From: Siderastrea radians
Lineage: Eukaryota; Cnidaria; Anthozoa; Scleractinia; Rhizangiidae
Direction of reading: 5' to 3'
Assembly: GCA_964017195.1 (NCBI GenBank)
Contig: OZ024890.1
Coordinates: 51,910,341-51,974,340, forward strand
DNA: 64,000 nucleotides
The position numbers were made by a program, and so were the translations under genes. The notes beneath the pieces were generated by a model that did no database searches, was not told the origin of the DNA, and saw nothing but the letters and a program-made list of their open reading frames with translations. Numbering within the stretch: position 1 is the stretch's first letter; every line of letters begins with the position of its first letter. Positions 1-14,700 of this stretch are shown piece after piece.

Positions 1-2987
1 TAAATCTTTATCCAGGGATTCAATATTACAATACTTGCCCACTGTATTTCTCTCTCCCCATGAGAACTATGGAAAATTACGGCATTTTCATTTAAGCCTA
101 TAATCACTCATCCGCTCAGCGAAATACGCATCCTACGTTTAAAATAACATCCTCTGTCCGCATTTCACGAAGCCGCATCTTGTTGCAGCGGCACGAAAAG
201 AATTTGCGTAGGGTTTTACCCTGCGTGGCGCCAAGCGAGCGGGGTTTGCCCGGACTCGCGATCAGTCCTCCGATCAGTTCTGGTTTTTGAGCTCAGTGAT
301 TGAAGATCGCTCAAAATCGAAAAGACAAGAGCAAAGGAAATAGATAGGAATAAAACAAGAAAGAAACTTTCTTACCAGTGTCGAGCTGTGTGCAATAACA
401 AGAATAGGTTTCCGGCCTGAATAAAGCCAAGCGAAGCTTAGTCTGCACAGAGTCGCTGTAACCAAGACAGCAATTATTGGGAGAATTTCGTAAGATCAAC
501 CTCTTAATTTTATGATCGATTACCAGATTCTCTTGACTTAACGACGCAGTAGGTGAACAAATTTTGTTCTCTGTAGCCCATGTTCGTCTGCAAAGTATCT
601 CCAGCCAAAAAAAATTGTGCAATAAAACTTTGTCATTGCCTTGAATAAAATCTGTTAACCGTGAAATATTACAGATAGACACACAATCACACAATCTCAC
701 AATCTTGCTCGCAATCTTTGCTCTGTGCTAATACGATTTGTTTTAAAAATTAAATAATTTTGTAGCGCGGTTTTAAAGCTTGTTTAGATTTATGAATCCG
801 GTCATTTTGAAAACAATTCAAGGGCATCAACAATTTTTGATGTTATTTGGTTAACGAAGGAATTGAGCGATAGCCATCGATGTAAATAAAGTGTGGCTTT
901 CATTCAATCTGGTAAGCAAACTTGCAGTACACTTTAACGGCTATTGAGGTGGTAATTGAGAACCGATACACGCAAAAAACAAAAATTGCAGCTTTTTGAT
1001 AAAGGTTTTTGCATCCTAAGAGTTTCGACATGGCGTTGTTAAGTTTTACATTGAGAAGGAGAAGGCATGCAATAAGAGGGATTCCGCCCGGGAAGGCTTT
1101 AACCTCACATATCGCCTCGAGATGATATGTATATGGCTATATGATATCTGGCAATTACATATCAGCTTCGATACGGACGTCTTTACCGAGATGTCTCTGC
1201 CGATCTCTCTCTCCACGAACTACTACAATTTTGGTATTTCAGTGGTTTCTTAGCTATCTAAAATCAGCAGATTAACGATTGTTTCAAGACTGCCTTCAGA
1301 TATAAAAGGGAAAATATAAGGTTACTGCCTACACGCCGGCTGACCTACGGGTCACCCTCAACTTTCCAAAAAAATTTCAGCGAAAAATGGAAGAAAGCTT
1401 AGCAACATCACACGAGCAAGATAAGTGATTGTGCAAGCTTCTAAATCCTATATCTCCCCCACAAAACGGAAAATAAAATAACGCGAATGCACGAAACCTA
1501 AGTTCTTGAGGTTGGAAATATCTCACGATATCTGCATGTATCTTACAGCACCGTAAGTATCACTTCCGAACAGTTACAGATTTTTGTGAGGTCTAACATT
1601 AGCGACCCAAGACACGTATCAATTTCTCAATTTTTCGAGACAATGTTTCCCAATCCTTTCATTAGCTTGGCTCGTTATCCCAGGCTACCGAAAATAAAAG
1701 AGTCAAAATTCTTACCTTGTTTGGCTACCTTGAAGCCCAGCAAAGGCCGGTCTGCCGCAGTCGTGGAAATAAAAGCGGATATTGGTCATCTAGTTGCCCT
1801 GGTGGTGAAGCGGGCTGATTTCCTCCAAGCCAGTTTAACCGGCTTGTCCAGTCAATAATTTCAGCCGCGCTGCCTATTGGGATACGCACACCTCAGGGGC
1901 CGTCAGGGGTCCTTTCTTCGTAATCTTTAAAACAACACAGGCGTACTGGGCGGTAGTGCTCCCTTCACTTTACTCCAGTGATTGCTGAGAATTTGTTTGA
2001 CGTTCAAGTATGCCCAAGCAAGAAAGTTATCCCTCTGGAACATATAAAGTGAAATAGGATATGCGGTTTCCGTTTTTCCGCTGTTGGCGGTCAGGTTTTA
2101 TGACATTTACCCGCTGTATGTGGAAGTTCTGTCCGGAAACTTTGCGGCTTTCCCCCATTCTCTTTTAGATATAAATGGATTTGCCACGCGCAAGCATTCA
2201 ATCACGAAATAATTTCTGACAAGTAGCGTCGACACCAAGAACTAGTTTACTTTTCATGGAAACAGTCACTTTTTTTCAGAGATTTTCGATCAAATGTACC
2301 GCTATTGACCCTCTTGAATGTTTTCATGTTGAACTTCGGACTCAGTCGGCTCGTACTTTGAAATCGAGACGCGACCGTCAGTCATCTTTCCTCGTGCCTT
2401 GTAGGGTGCATTTTGATTTTCATCCCAAAAGCACCTCGTAGAGAGAGACTGCGAGTGTTCATTTTGTATAGCGTTTCTCCAGGTCTATCATTTTGCACAA
2501 GAATAAATCGTATGGTTCCAGACCGTCGTGACAGAAACACTCAATTCAACTAGAGATGCGCACTTTAGTACTTCAACCTGAAAGCCACAAGCCGTTGTAG
2601 CATGACAGACAAGGTTAGACCCGCCCTCTAGGAGAGTCGAATGGCCCTCACGGCTCTGGAGTTAAAAATGTCTCCAAAGAGGAACATGTCAACAGGTTCC
2701 TTATTACGGTTGTGAAGCATAGGGCCTTTTCAGAAAGGCCTTATACGCGACTACAAATAGAGAACCTGCTCACAGGCTACAAGAGAGTATGAATCATACA
2801 AAGTTTATAAACTGGAAAGACCACAGCGACAAGGCGTTGAGAGTTGCTGGATCTTAAGTAGACCTGGATCAGTAAAACATTTGAAGTAAAAAAATATATA
2901 CGGAACGACTGATCCTTACGGCAGTTAAAGAAACGAAGACACAGAAGACGAAATACGTAAAGCAAAAAAATGTATGAAACAAAAAAT

Positions 2988-3030
2988 TGCCCGATATTTC
3001 GGTTTGTAAAACAAACCTTCTTCAGGGGCT
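2988..3030 (-). repeat. Penelope/LINE-type tail motif with hammerhead-like fold
   Basis: On the minus strand the sequence reads CTGAAGAAG, then a GGTTTGT...ACAAACC hairpin, then CGAAATAT. This resembles the CTGATGA-stem-GAAA arrangement of degraded hammerhead motifs found in Penelope-like elements. The core is altered (CTGAAGA, not CTGATGA) and no stem I is visible, so it is at best a relic. Confidence 0.35.
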
Positions 3031-4574
3031 ACAAAAGTAGAATGAGTAAATACGTTACAGGACCGTTAACATAAAAGTTTAAAAATTTAAAATAAATGAA
3101 TATAATAGGTTGGTAGTTGAACAAGAGAGTAGTACTTTTGCTGTGGTATTCGTCTAATAATGTAGCAGAGACCGCAGAGCGGCTGGTCCCTATAAGCCGA
3201 TTGAGTCAGCTATGATTGTAAAGTGACGTCTTGATGTTGGCGCCACAGTGTAAAAGTAACTCGGGGTTACTTTATAGGCGTTGCGCACACTTTCATCCCT
3301 AACTCGATCCCAGTCCTCTTCTCTTTTGCTCGTGTTTTACCAGTCGAGAACCCGAGGGGCATGGGGTTAATGGATTAATTTATCAATTTAACACCCTTAC
3401 CTTTTCCACGTAAGAAATTTCCAGTGTTGTATATATGGGGACTCTAACTACGTGGTTCTGATGCGACTATAACAAGAAGTATTTTAGAGTGCTCACCTCC
3501 TTGTACATGTAACTTGTTACGTGGAGGGTTGGGGCGAGATAGAACGTAATTTCTCTACTATAATTTAGGAAGGGCAACATTCCGTGGCAAATTTTTGGCT
3601 TCCTTCTATTCTACAACGAATAGACAACAAAGAGGCACAAAAATACAATCTCCACAGTTTGGCCAGAATCATGCGCAGGCGCACGGCCAAATTACCCCGG
3701 ATATGCGGGTGAAGTGGCAGCCCTTTTGGGGGTCTCCTGGAGAAAAAGAGGAGGCCAATTACTGTTTTCGCGTCTTCCCAGAAAAAAAATCGCGTACATC
3801 TAATGAAATGTAACAAGAAATAATGAATTATGAGCAATGGACGCACTACAAGATCTCCGCAGATTGCTTAGAGCCTTATGCCTGAGCACAGGCCTGTAGG
3901 CACTCTACTCGTGAAGTGGCAGCCAAGACAGTTCTTTCGTCCTAGTAACTAGCGAAGGGTTCTGATACAAATCCTTATGTAGCCTGGATATCACGTATGT
4001 TTAGGAAGTTGTTATCCAGACCATTGTTTTCTTAGTCTTTTAAGCCCCCCCCCCCCCCCGGGAGGGGAACTAGACCCGCCTCCTTATCTACGAGAGCATT
4101 TAAGCTGACTACGAAATTTAGAAGGTAGGTAGTACGTCCAGAAATGTTTCCTTTGAAGTCCACAACATGAGCTGGTGACCTTACATGACGTACGAATTAC
4201 GTTCTCAGATTTCCCAAAAAAAAAAAACGAAAAGCTCCAAAATTGACAAAAAGTGACCCAAATTAATCAAAGAATAAAAAGCAAACTGGGGCGACAAACA
4301 TGACAAAACAACTCATGTAAAAAAAATGATTTTAACTTAACGTTTCGTATGCTTCAACATACATTCTTAGAAGTGACCGTTGGGCTAAATTACAAATAAA
4401 TTCAAATGTAAAGTGAAAGACTGATAATATTAACAAACAGACTTCCGCTTGAAATCTGCGAAATATAACAAAATCTAGTTGGTGAAGGAAAAGTTTCTCA
4501 CTGCCAAAGTTTTCATTTAAGGCAGGTTATCACGAATCAACAAAGTCTCTTTTACTTTACAATGTATATCTAAG

Positions 4575-4699
4575 ACCAGGTGCAAACGTCGCGCTTTCGT
4601 CGTGTCGAAATCAACTGGATCAAAAGAAGCCGTCTAATTATCCGTTTTGTTTCAAACGAGTTCGACACGACGAAAGTGCGACGTTTGAACCGGGTGTAA
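4575..4699. repeat. Imperfect palindrome (MITE-like)
   Basis: The left arm (GCAAACGTCGCGCTTTCGTC and following bases) returns in reverse complement near 4665-4692 with a few mismatches. The loop is about 50 bp. It looks like a small foldback element without coding capacity. Confidence 0.55.
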
Positions 4700-5084
4700 A
4701 CGTCCAGTCGTAAAAGAACATTAGAATGAACTAACATGTAACAGTTACTTCAAGAAAATCATAATTTCTCATCAAGAAGAGAAAAGATAAGCCTGTCAAA
4801 ATATGTTTCCCTTGGCAACGTCAAATGTTATGGACAACGACATGTCAACCGAAATTAAGTTGCCACTGAAATCACTTTTACGCAAAGTCAGTCTAAGGCG
4901 TTAATAAAAGTCTGATTTCATTCAAGTATCTTCCAGCATCCATCTTTTCAAAAGTTTCAGGGACATTATAACGCTGAAATAAAAAGAAAAAAGCCATTGA
5001 TGTAAGAATACAGTTGAGTATATAGAACAGGGTGAAAATGGTCTTAACCCAGTCTCGTTTCCCGGGACCTTTTCCTGTCTTTAA

Positions 5085-5110
5085 AATAAATAAATAAATA
5101 AATAAATAAA
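5085..5110. repeat. (AAAT)n microsatellite
   Basis: Uninterrupted tandem AAAT units. Confidence 0.85.
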
Positions 5111-5556
5111 CCACTTTATTTAGGTGTTAACGGTATTTAGCACAGAATGCTAATTGGGGACACCTCCAAGATCGAATTGGAATTTGGATGTGTTGGCTTT
5201 TTAGGAGAGGGCAAAACTGAAGTACTCAGAGAAAAACCTCTCAGAGCAAGGACGAGAACCAACAACAAACTCAACCCACGTGTGACGGCGAGTTCGTAAT
5301 GTCATACCCGGGCCACATTGGGTGGGAGGCGAGTGCTCTCACCACGGCCCCCTCCTGCTCCCCCCGCCCCATCCCTGCTCCCCCCTTCTGCTTTGTTATC
5401 GAATATTACCAATTATGGGCTCCTAACATATCTCAATTTCTCTCTATTTCCCTGAAAACCAGGAGTCGCCAGTCCTCAAGGGTGACACGATAACTAAAGG
5501 ATCATCGCGCACCGCGTAAACCCGGCGTCAAATTTGAAAAGTATATTGTTTCTCAA

Positions 5557-5719
5557 CTAACCTCCCCTCATTTTGCAGACAAAATTGAATTTTGTGTTAC
5601 ATGGGTAGTCATTCCACTGCCTGCTCATGCTGTTGTGCATGGCGCACTCTTCAGCAACGCCTGAAGTTCCGCCGTTGTTGGGTTCACCACGTGACCAATT
5701 GAGGTATGTTATGCGGCTC
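5557..5719 (-). CDS. C-type lectin domain, terminal exon
   Basis: The acceptor TTATATTGCAG precedes position 5719; the exon is entered in phase 2 and ends at TAG (5559-5557). It encodes the second half of a C-type lectin fold: LNW, the EPN motif (in EPNN) for mannose-type sugar preference, the QWND calcium motif and the last three Cys (EEC, YPC, FVC). The frame continues exactly from the upstream exon at WSDG. A GGAG|GTTAGT donor overlaps the stop, so a further spliced isoform is not excluded. Confidence 0.85.
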
Positions 5720-8700
5720 CTGCAATATAAAGTACAGTCGAACCTTTTCAATAGGAACACGGAATGGATAGGACTAGAGTTGCATGAATGGTGACATCCT
5801 CTGGTCCACGCGAACCTTCCGTAAAAGAGGTGTCTTTTTTGTGGAGGGTAATTTGAATACAAATCAAATAATATTTTTATGGGCCCGATCTTTGTAAAGG
5901 AGTAGAGATTTTTGTAGTTTTTGTGAAGAATCTCTAAAGGGATCAATGAATAGGTATAGATTTTTTTTTGTTTAGCCTTAAAGGTGGAAAGATTTCTGGG
6001 TTATGGTCCGGAATCAAACGAATAGCGTATAAAAAGTCTGCGTATAAAATTCAAGTCTGTGCAGGAGGCAAGGCAATCTCATTCCCAGAGTCTTCAGGCT
6101 GCTTGGTCAGCGGGCGGTCGCCGGGAGAGACTCTGGGGTAATGGAATTGTTACCACAGGAATCCTGCGTTTAACGGTTCTTAGTTTTGTTACTGTGAACA
6201 GCCAATTAAAAAAAATCAAAATTTTTCCATTACCCCAGAGTCTCTCCCGGCGACCTCCCGCTGACCAAAAAGCCTGAGGACTCTGAGAACGGGATTGGAG
6301 GCAGGGTAAAAATGATTTTTTCATATTATTCGTACCCATCTGACCATTCCCACTCCTGTTTTTTGCGTAGTCCAATCCAAACACTGGATGAAGTGATAGT
6401 TCTGATGAAACTCTGCTCCTCTTTACTATTGATACTGGCAAGATGGGATTTTTTCTCCCTACAGAAATCCTCTGCTTCCTGCCAAGTCAAGTATTTTTTG
6501 CTAATTGGAAAGTAACAATATGGAACCCTATTAACAAAGAACGAGCGCCATCTTGGATAGCATCCTGTAGACGAAGCTGCAAAAAAAAAAATAACAAAAA
6601 TAACACGTAAGTGTAGGAGTAGGTTGGCTTAACTCCCAATAGCGTGTAACCACAGCATTGTTAGCAACAAATTCCAAATTTTTCTTGCAAAATGTTAAAC
6701 GAGAGGTGGTTGATTGCTGAATAGCTTTCAGTTGAATGATCGTCTTAAACACCTGATGAATGACATCTTTCATGACGTATTTTGATCGGTGACCAAAAAG
6801 CGCAGGGGGGGGGTGGGACTCCCATATAAAAAGTGACGAGGATGCTGGTGGTCTCGCTTAGAAGTGTAAATTGCAGATTTTGGTCTCACTTGGGGTTGAT
6901 GACAGGAAGCCAATATTTTTACTCATACAGGTATCGCTTAGGGTAGACCATGAACGAAAACTAAAGGTTTATGACAATGCTCCTAAAATTTAACAATAGA
7001 ATACAGCATTCGATGCAAACATCTTTAGCGCAATTCAAATCACTATAGCTCTTATTTGGTTGTCTGTTTTATCATAGTCTCCTTTAGGGGTCAAATAAAG
7101 CCTGAGCCACACCCAGATTGGTCTCCTTTAGGGTTTTAATTCTAATTTTCCGACGAGCATACCCGTTCCTTTCCTATGGGAGTCCCCCCTGGACCAAAAA
7201 GCTAAAATCACCTTGTACTTTCATTTGAATGAACTGGACATCCTTGGTATTGCTTCGGTACTAATTCTAACTAGTCTCGATGGTGGCGGGATTTGGTGTA
7301 ATTGCTGCCACCTTACAATCGTTACAACGATCGCAGCTTATAATGAACAGCACAAATGGAAAGGAAGGCTCAGTAGCTTCCACTGGCATGATTGAAGACC
7401 ACGTTTACTGACGCAATGAAGTAACTCTGGACATGCATGGTAGATCCTCGGTGCTGGTTATAACTGGTCAGTAATTGCTGTCACCTTGCAATCTTTGTCG
7501 CAACCACCCCTTAATGATCGACGCTATCGCTGAAGAGTGGTTTCCATATGTTAGCTACGATTTTAGCGGTGCCTGATCCTTTCTTTCAGCGATCGCACTG
7601 GAAACCAGTAGGGGGAAGTCTTACAGTAAAAACCCACATATAATAACAACTGGTATAAGAACCTGTAGGCTAAAACTTTGGCGATTAAACCCCAGTTATA
7701 TAAGAACCTGTTAAGCCAAAAACTTAAAAGGGTTCGTTTTTGGAAAGACAGAGAAAAAAATGACAACAGTAACAGTAACCCTCAAATATTAACAAAGGAT
7801 ACTATCAACCAGTTTAATTCAAAGTGACAATCCCTTATCTTTCTTATAAATAAAGAAGGGACCACACCCATATAGGCTAGTTGTTATACAGTAGTTAGCA
7901 CCTTTTTATACTCTTAAGCCGAAATAAGAACCTATTTAAGAACATTAAATAGCCTATATTTTCAGTAGATACCAAATATATAAGAATCTTTTTAGGCTAA
8001 CTTGGAAAAATCTTGGTTCTTTATATGTGGATGTTTGTGCCTCTTTGACCCTACTAGCTATAAACACAGGTTTTCGGCCCCGGCAGGTCCTACCGTGCAA
8101 AGCAAGTTTAAGGTGAGAGGCCAGACGTCGTCCAGGATGGAAATTGCGTCGATGCTAACAAATTTACGGCGAAGAAACACCCTTGTGTTGCAGGAAACGA
8201 ATATCGATATAGTTAACTGAAAATAAACTTACAACGTGTTGGTCTAGGATACTCTCTAGCACAGAGATAGTTATTCTGCCAAAGGTTTCGTCTAGCAAAC
8301 GCATTATTTTGCCATCGCAAACACTCAAAGCCTTTGATAGGCCCATTTGTTGACCATCTAAAGCTGAAAATAAAGGAGAACAAACTAATTACTGGGCGGC
8401 AGTGGTCTATCTTTTAGCTACTGTCGGATACTCTGTTGAACTTCTCTAAAATTTCGACGTCTATGAGATCGTATAAGCGACAGTCAACGCCTCATTATCG
8501 TTGACCGTTCGCTCATGACTGTTCGCCTATTCCTTGACTTATCGTCTACTAAACGTCCAAGGGGCCCACTTTTACTGTTACCTCAAAATGGCAGCTCGTT
8601 CGAGGGTGACCGTAAAAGAAGAGCCATCGCCTCTTCCTCTTCCTCGAGTGTGCCGACTTACATTCTAGCCCCGGCCTCATCCCTCCCCCCCCCCCCCTTG

Positions 8701-11700
8701 TCCTTTCCGCGAGTATACTCACACGTAAGGTACACCCGGCTTGACACACAGGTAATTGTTATACCAGCCACTGCTTTGGTATTGCCCGCTGCGCTCTGTG
8801 ATTCTTGTGCACCGCATGCCCGGTAGTCGCCCGCGGTCAGACCATCGAATATCAACGAATCTCTTCGTATTCGGCCAGCAGAGCTTCGCCCGAGCCCAGT
8901 CAGCATACTGGGCCCTTTCGTATATGGGGATGCACTGCTTTCGCTTCGGGAAGAAGTTTATGAACATAAACTTGAAATCGTATGGCCATGAAGGAAACTC
9001 TGCGAAGAAAAACAAGAATAACCTTTACTTTAGAACTCTAATTTTCCCTGTAGAAAATAAGATCTATTACTGAAGTGGAAGTCGCTGTGTTCTGGTGCAA
9101 CGTCAATAAACTTAAGTAGCATAGGTAGGGAGAGGCAGTCCACACGATCGGAGTTTTACAATTAGTGTATTACTCTTGAATTAAATAACAACTCTTCTTA
9201 AATAAAATGACAACTGAAATCACTATAAAGTGAACTCGCCAACCTAAAGAGATTGAAACGCTGACATCTCGGGCAAAGCAGGGGATTATTTATGGGTTCT
9301 GGTTGTGACATATATGTGGGGCTACGAAGAAGAAAATTATTCAAAAATGTACAATATATCCTGTTGCTTGGTAGGGGTCAGCTTTAAGAAAATGGGCAAC
9401 CTTAAGGTATTATGTTTTGGATAGCCCAGTTTGCTTTTGCACCCAACCTCATCCCCAGGGCCTTCTCCTCGTTCAAAATGGCGGCCGAGAAACCCCACGC
9501 TAAGGCTGCTGAAATACTCCACGAATTGTGGAGCATTCTGTCACGTGACACATGATAAAATGGCTTTTTCGGAGGTTGTTCCCAGCGTCTGGCGGCCCTG
9601 TTTTTTTTCTGCAATTGAAAACCGTTATTCAAACAAAACAAAGACATTTCATCGTCTTTGCGTGACGAAATTCTAACGAACTTTTTGAGCCACTTTGGCA
9701 GCCTTGGCCAGGGGTTTCTCCGACCGCCATTTTGAACGAGGAGAAGGCCCTGAGGACGAGGTAGCTTTTGCACCCTCACATGCAATCTCGTGCCCAGAGA
9801 AACCGGCGACCAACCTCTGACTAAGAAGCCCGAGGACTCGGGGTACGAGAGTGCCAAAGAAAGAATATTACTACCACCTCTCCACAAACATAATATCCAA
9901 CAAAAATATTAGTTTACCAGGACACCGGTGGGTGTTACACGAAGTAGTTTCGTAATAGCTTCCTCTGCATTGGGCTCCGCCATACTTGGGCGCTGGTGAG
10001 TCACATGATCGCACCCGAATTCTAAAACCGCCTCCACACTGCTGGGTACAAGGGCGCCATAACGACCATTTGGACCAGCCGCCATCTAATGAAAGACAGT
10101 CAAGTGTTAGAAAAGTCGGAGGTCACCAAGGTCTCCAGTTTTCAAGTCGGCAAAGATTTAAAAAAAAGACAATCAAACAGACAAACAAACAAACAAACAA
10201 ACAAACAAAACAATGCCACCTAATGGAAACTCACTAGCTTTCGTTTGAATGCCACACTTTATGTGATCAAACACTAGAACTTAAACCACACTACACTCGT
10301 AATGACTGGCAAGGAAGGACTAAGGAGAGAACGCTTTACTGAGAAAAAAATTTCATCATTCATATAGCACTTTTGATCCGTTACAATCTTGTGTAAGAAA
10401 TACGAATGCTTGTAAGCAAAAATAATGCGACACGTAGGACTGCTACTGTTCCGGATCATGCAGCCGTAATATGTGAGCTTACCACTACCAGATCTAAGCA
10501 GAGTGTTAAGCACGCAGAGTACCGTAAGCTTAAGTCAATTAATATGCAGCAGTTTAGAGAGGACATTCGCAATTCTACTCTATGCGTTGACCCTCCATCT
10601 GACCTTGATACGCTGGTTGACTGTTACAATAGGACTTTGTCTTCATTGCTCGATAAGCACGCACCGGTGCAATCACGTCATACTACAACTCGTGTCCAGC
10701 CATCCTGGTTCAATGATGACATCAAGAAGGCGAGGCAAGATAGGAGGAAAGCTGAAAGGCGCTGGAGGGCTAGCAGGTTGCCCGAAGACCTAGCTGTGTT
10801 TAAAGTCAAAAGAAATTACGCCATTCACCTTATGAATGAGGCGAGGCGTAAATATTACAAGCAGTTCATTGAGGACAATGGTGATGATCAATCCGAGTTA
10901 TTTGAAGCAAGTAAGCGCCTTTTGAATATGCAACCAGACAAAACCCTCCCACCCTATACAGACGCTCTTACAGTTGCAAATGAAATGGGTGAGTTCTTTG
11001 TTCATAAGATCACTTCAATAAGGTCGACCTTGACTACTGGTGACCAACATCGTGCGGAGTGCGGAGATACAAGTGACGTTGGCAGTGCTGACATTACATT
11101 CTCTGAATTCTCGCTGTTGTCTGAGCAGGATGTTCGCAAACTAGCCTTAGCGAATAAGAAATCGTGTGCACTTGACCCAATTCCAGCGTCTATTCTGTAA
11201 GTGTGCCTGGACGATTTACTCCCAGTAGTACCTCGAATGGTTAACATGTCCTTGGAAACTGGATACTTTGCTAATGACTGGAAGTGCACCTTAGTACACC
11301 CTCTACTCAAGAAACACGGTCTCCAACTCATCAATAAGAATTTTCGCCCGGTGAGCAATCTACAGTTCATATCTAAACTTGCGGAAAAGGCAGTGGCTAC
11401 CCAGATCCAAAGTCACATGGTGGATAATGACTTGTTTCCCTGTTTACAAAGTGCTTACCGACAAAATCATAGCACCGAAACTGCTCTGATCAAGGTGAAG
11501 AACGATTTACTCATGAACAGGGATAAGGGTCACGTGACACTTCTTGTATTATTGGATCTAAGCGCCGCCTTCGACACGGTCGATCATGACATCCTGCTCC
11601 GAAGGTTGCACTCTCTGTTAGACTTAGGTGGTAAAGCACTTTCCTGGTTTCAATCTTATCTAAAATATGGAACAGCCTCCCGTTGAAACTGAGGAGGGTT

Positions 11701-14700
11701 CAGGAATTAACAAGGTTTAAGTCTGGCCTCAAAAAGCTTTTTAAATCCAGCTGAATTTACCCCCATCGCTTACAGTAATTGAGTGTTACTATGTGAATAC
11801 TTTTGTAATCTGAAATTCTGTATTTTGTGAAATGTTATTTGTAAGTAAATTTATGTTAAACAGAGCCCCATTCAAACCAGCCTCGCTGAACTGGGCACCT
11901 CTGTCTAAATATTGTTTAAATAAAATAAATAAAAAAAGAAGAGCGCAGCGTATTTCTGTTAACGGCACTTTCTCAAACACATTTGCTTTAGAATGCGGTG
12001 TTCCACAGGGTTCATGCTTAGGCCCGCTGTTATTTACAATCTACACTAGCAAGCTGTTTGAAATCATACGCTCGCACCTCCCATCTGCGCATGCCTATGC
12101 TGATGACACGCAGCTATATATGTCATTCAGACCATCCGATAGCTTGAGTGAACTCGAAGCTGCGACTGCGCTGGAGAACTGCATTCTCGATGGCGTGCTT
12201 GAATAAGAGAGGATATGTTGTGGTTAAATGATGAAAAGAAGGAGTTTCTATTGGTTGGCAGTCGTCAACAGCTGGCTAAGGTGTCTATCAACAGCATCAA
12301 GGTTGGTGAAGCTGATGTGGCTCCTGTGTCGTCCGCAAGGAATCTGGGCGCTTGGTTCGACTCCCACCTGGATATGTCTACTCATATTTCCAAAACTTGC
12401 GGCAGCGCATTCTACTATCTATCTTCGTCATACCAGGAAGTTCCTCTCAAGGGAGCATACTGAACAGCTGGTTCATGCCTTCATCACAAGTCGATTGGAC
12501 TACTGTAATAGTCTGCTTTACGGTGTTCCCGACTGTCAGGTAGTGAAACTGCAACGCGTAATGAATGCAAGTGCTAGGCTTATTTACTGCGCGCCTAAGT
12601 TTTGTCGTATCACCCCAATTCTTGCTGCACTGGTTGTAGTCCGGCAGATAAGTGTCAAATCGGGGGTGAGTACTGCACTTTATGATAAAAGCATCAAAAT
12701 CGGCACGTTAATACTAAAAATCATGGGTAACATTTCTGAGATTGGAGGCAATCGGAATATGCTCTGTGACAGTCAGGAGAGGGTGGTAAAAGCATTGGGG
12801 GTAATTATTCAAAATGGCCGCCGCCAGCGGTACTTTTTCGGTGTCTAAACAGACAGCATCATTGTTTAAAACAATGCCTGATCGTAATGATCTATTTAAC
12901 TCAGTTTAAAGATTACAATCATGCTATCAAAATTGGCATAGAAGGTTTGTGAGAATGGAAAATTGAAAAGATAATTCTGAGGCCATAAACATGCAAATTA
13001 GAAATTTTAATTAATTCCAGTTGATACTTGCATAGTTCTAGCTTACGTTTTCGTTACTATCGTCTCAAACTTTACACGAAACAGCCATGAATTGTTTGTT
13101 CTAGCTGATAAAAGAATGCATGACACTGTATTACTTTTCCTGGGGGCTGATAAATGGCCAGAAATGGAAAAAAAAAGGTTGTCTTGAATTAGGTTAGTTA
13201 AACCGTCTTGATTTAGGCAGTTAAAAAATGGAAGTGTTACTGATTGTCCTATTAATATTTTGGGATAATTATTTATTGTTTTTCCACTATACCAACCACA
13301 AGAGTAACTAAGCAGTCATAGGTACCTACTGCAAAGCATTAAATGCCAAGGAAACTTTCCATGCACACCAGGCTAGCAGTCGTACTCTATGTTAGTTCAA
13401 ACGGCATCGCATCTAAGGTACAAAATTCTTGATGCGCGAAACCAAGCTGCACTGAGTTGTGCGAATACTAAGGGCCTCCATAACGATTGCAATAACATTT
13501 CTGGCAGATGGAAGGAGTTCGCTTCCAGGCCAGGGATAGCTACATCAATCCATCCTTAAACGACACTTCTGTTGGAAGGCTTAAGAAGCAAAAAATGCTA
13601 TTTTACATCCTAGAATGGCGACGAGGCACGTGTCCTTGGTTTACACCTTGATGAGATAATAATGCGTAAAATTGACAGACTATCGAGAGAGTTGTACTCT
13701 TAATGGATTACTCTACCTGGTACCGCAGAGAGTTACTGGTTTCAGACGATGTTTGAAGTCGATATCGGCTAACAAGCTGGAAAGCGAACGGGATGTTCAC
13801 TCGCGTACGTTACGCAACTCGCGTAATTCAGTACGTACGTCAAACAGTGACATGAAGGTGCAATGCATGCCCCATGTACTAGATGCGGCACCACGGCGTG
13901 CTTTACGGAAAGAAGAAGGCGCATAGCTAGATCGCTATAGAGTATGGTCATTGATGCTACATGTATGCCCGCACTGCATATGCTTGCACAGAACTGAAAT
14001 GCGCGCAATTCTCAGCGGCACTCACAGACTAAATTCTTCCGAGCTTAAAAATTAGAGCCCAGCACTGCTTCCAATATCTGATTACAATGTGAATAATGCA
14101 AGAAAAACATTTTTCAGAGAAGATTTTGGAAAAAAATACTACTTCATCTGCACAGAAGTCTCCTCTGTAACCCCTCATTTAGACACTGACAGGATTCCAA
14201 TCTGACTATTCGTTGGCCTGGTGCTCTAGCCCGATCTTTTAGCGCAAAACTGTCCAGTCCAACAAAATGCGGTTGTATTTAACAGAACGAAATACGTTAA
14301 TCGTGAGCTTTAAAGGTTATAGAAGAAGGAGTAAATTTTCCACTGAAAATCTGTTTCGGAAGTTACTGTGCTTGTGTCGTTAGTGAAGGTGACGTAAACT
14401 GATGAGAATGGAAAATAAAAGAACAAATAACTGAATAAATCGCGTGTGTAATAACGTGTTTCTACGATCCTTAACTGCATCATAGTTCTGCCGTAAAACA
14501 GTTAAACAGGTAAGCTTGAAAGTGGCCACCGAAATAATTAAGGAGAAAGGGAAATTGTGGTTAAATGATTCGACCTGTGTAATTGAATTAATTAGATATC
14601 TAATTTGCATATTTTTGACCGAAAACGATCCCCTGAATTCAGTTAAATCACCCCGAAAACTGTTAATGTTTTGTTTTGATGGGAAATCCAACCAGCAGAC

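Larger units (their letters stand above)
1..5556. other. Intergenic region, no supported gene
   Basis: I see no exon with convincing domain homology here. It holds a Penelope/LINE-like tail motif near 2988-3030, a poly-C run near 4047-4059, a palindrome at 4575-4699 and an (AAAT)n microsatellite at 5085-5110. A weak donor-like site lies on the minus strand near 1720, but no protein family was recognised next to it. A TTTATT at 5115-5120 reads AATAAA on the minus strand and could be the polyadenylation signal of the lectin gene ending at 5557. Confidence 0.5.
9000..10405. other. Intron with one MITE
   Basis: Apart from the element at 9445-9763, a related fragment at about 9786-9850 and an (AAAC)n tract at about 10178-10209, I see no coding exon on either strand. 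Confidence 0.5.

Noticed and set aside
1586..1858. 90-codon plus-strand frame and an opposite-strand donor-like site
   Set aside because: No family recognised, composition unremarkable, and neither strand gives a consistent exon.
8515..9073. Several overlapping frames on both strands
   Set aside because: Shadows of the minus-strand NYLC exon at 8999-8736.
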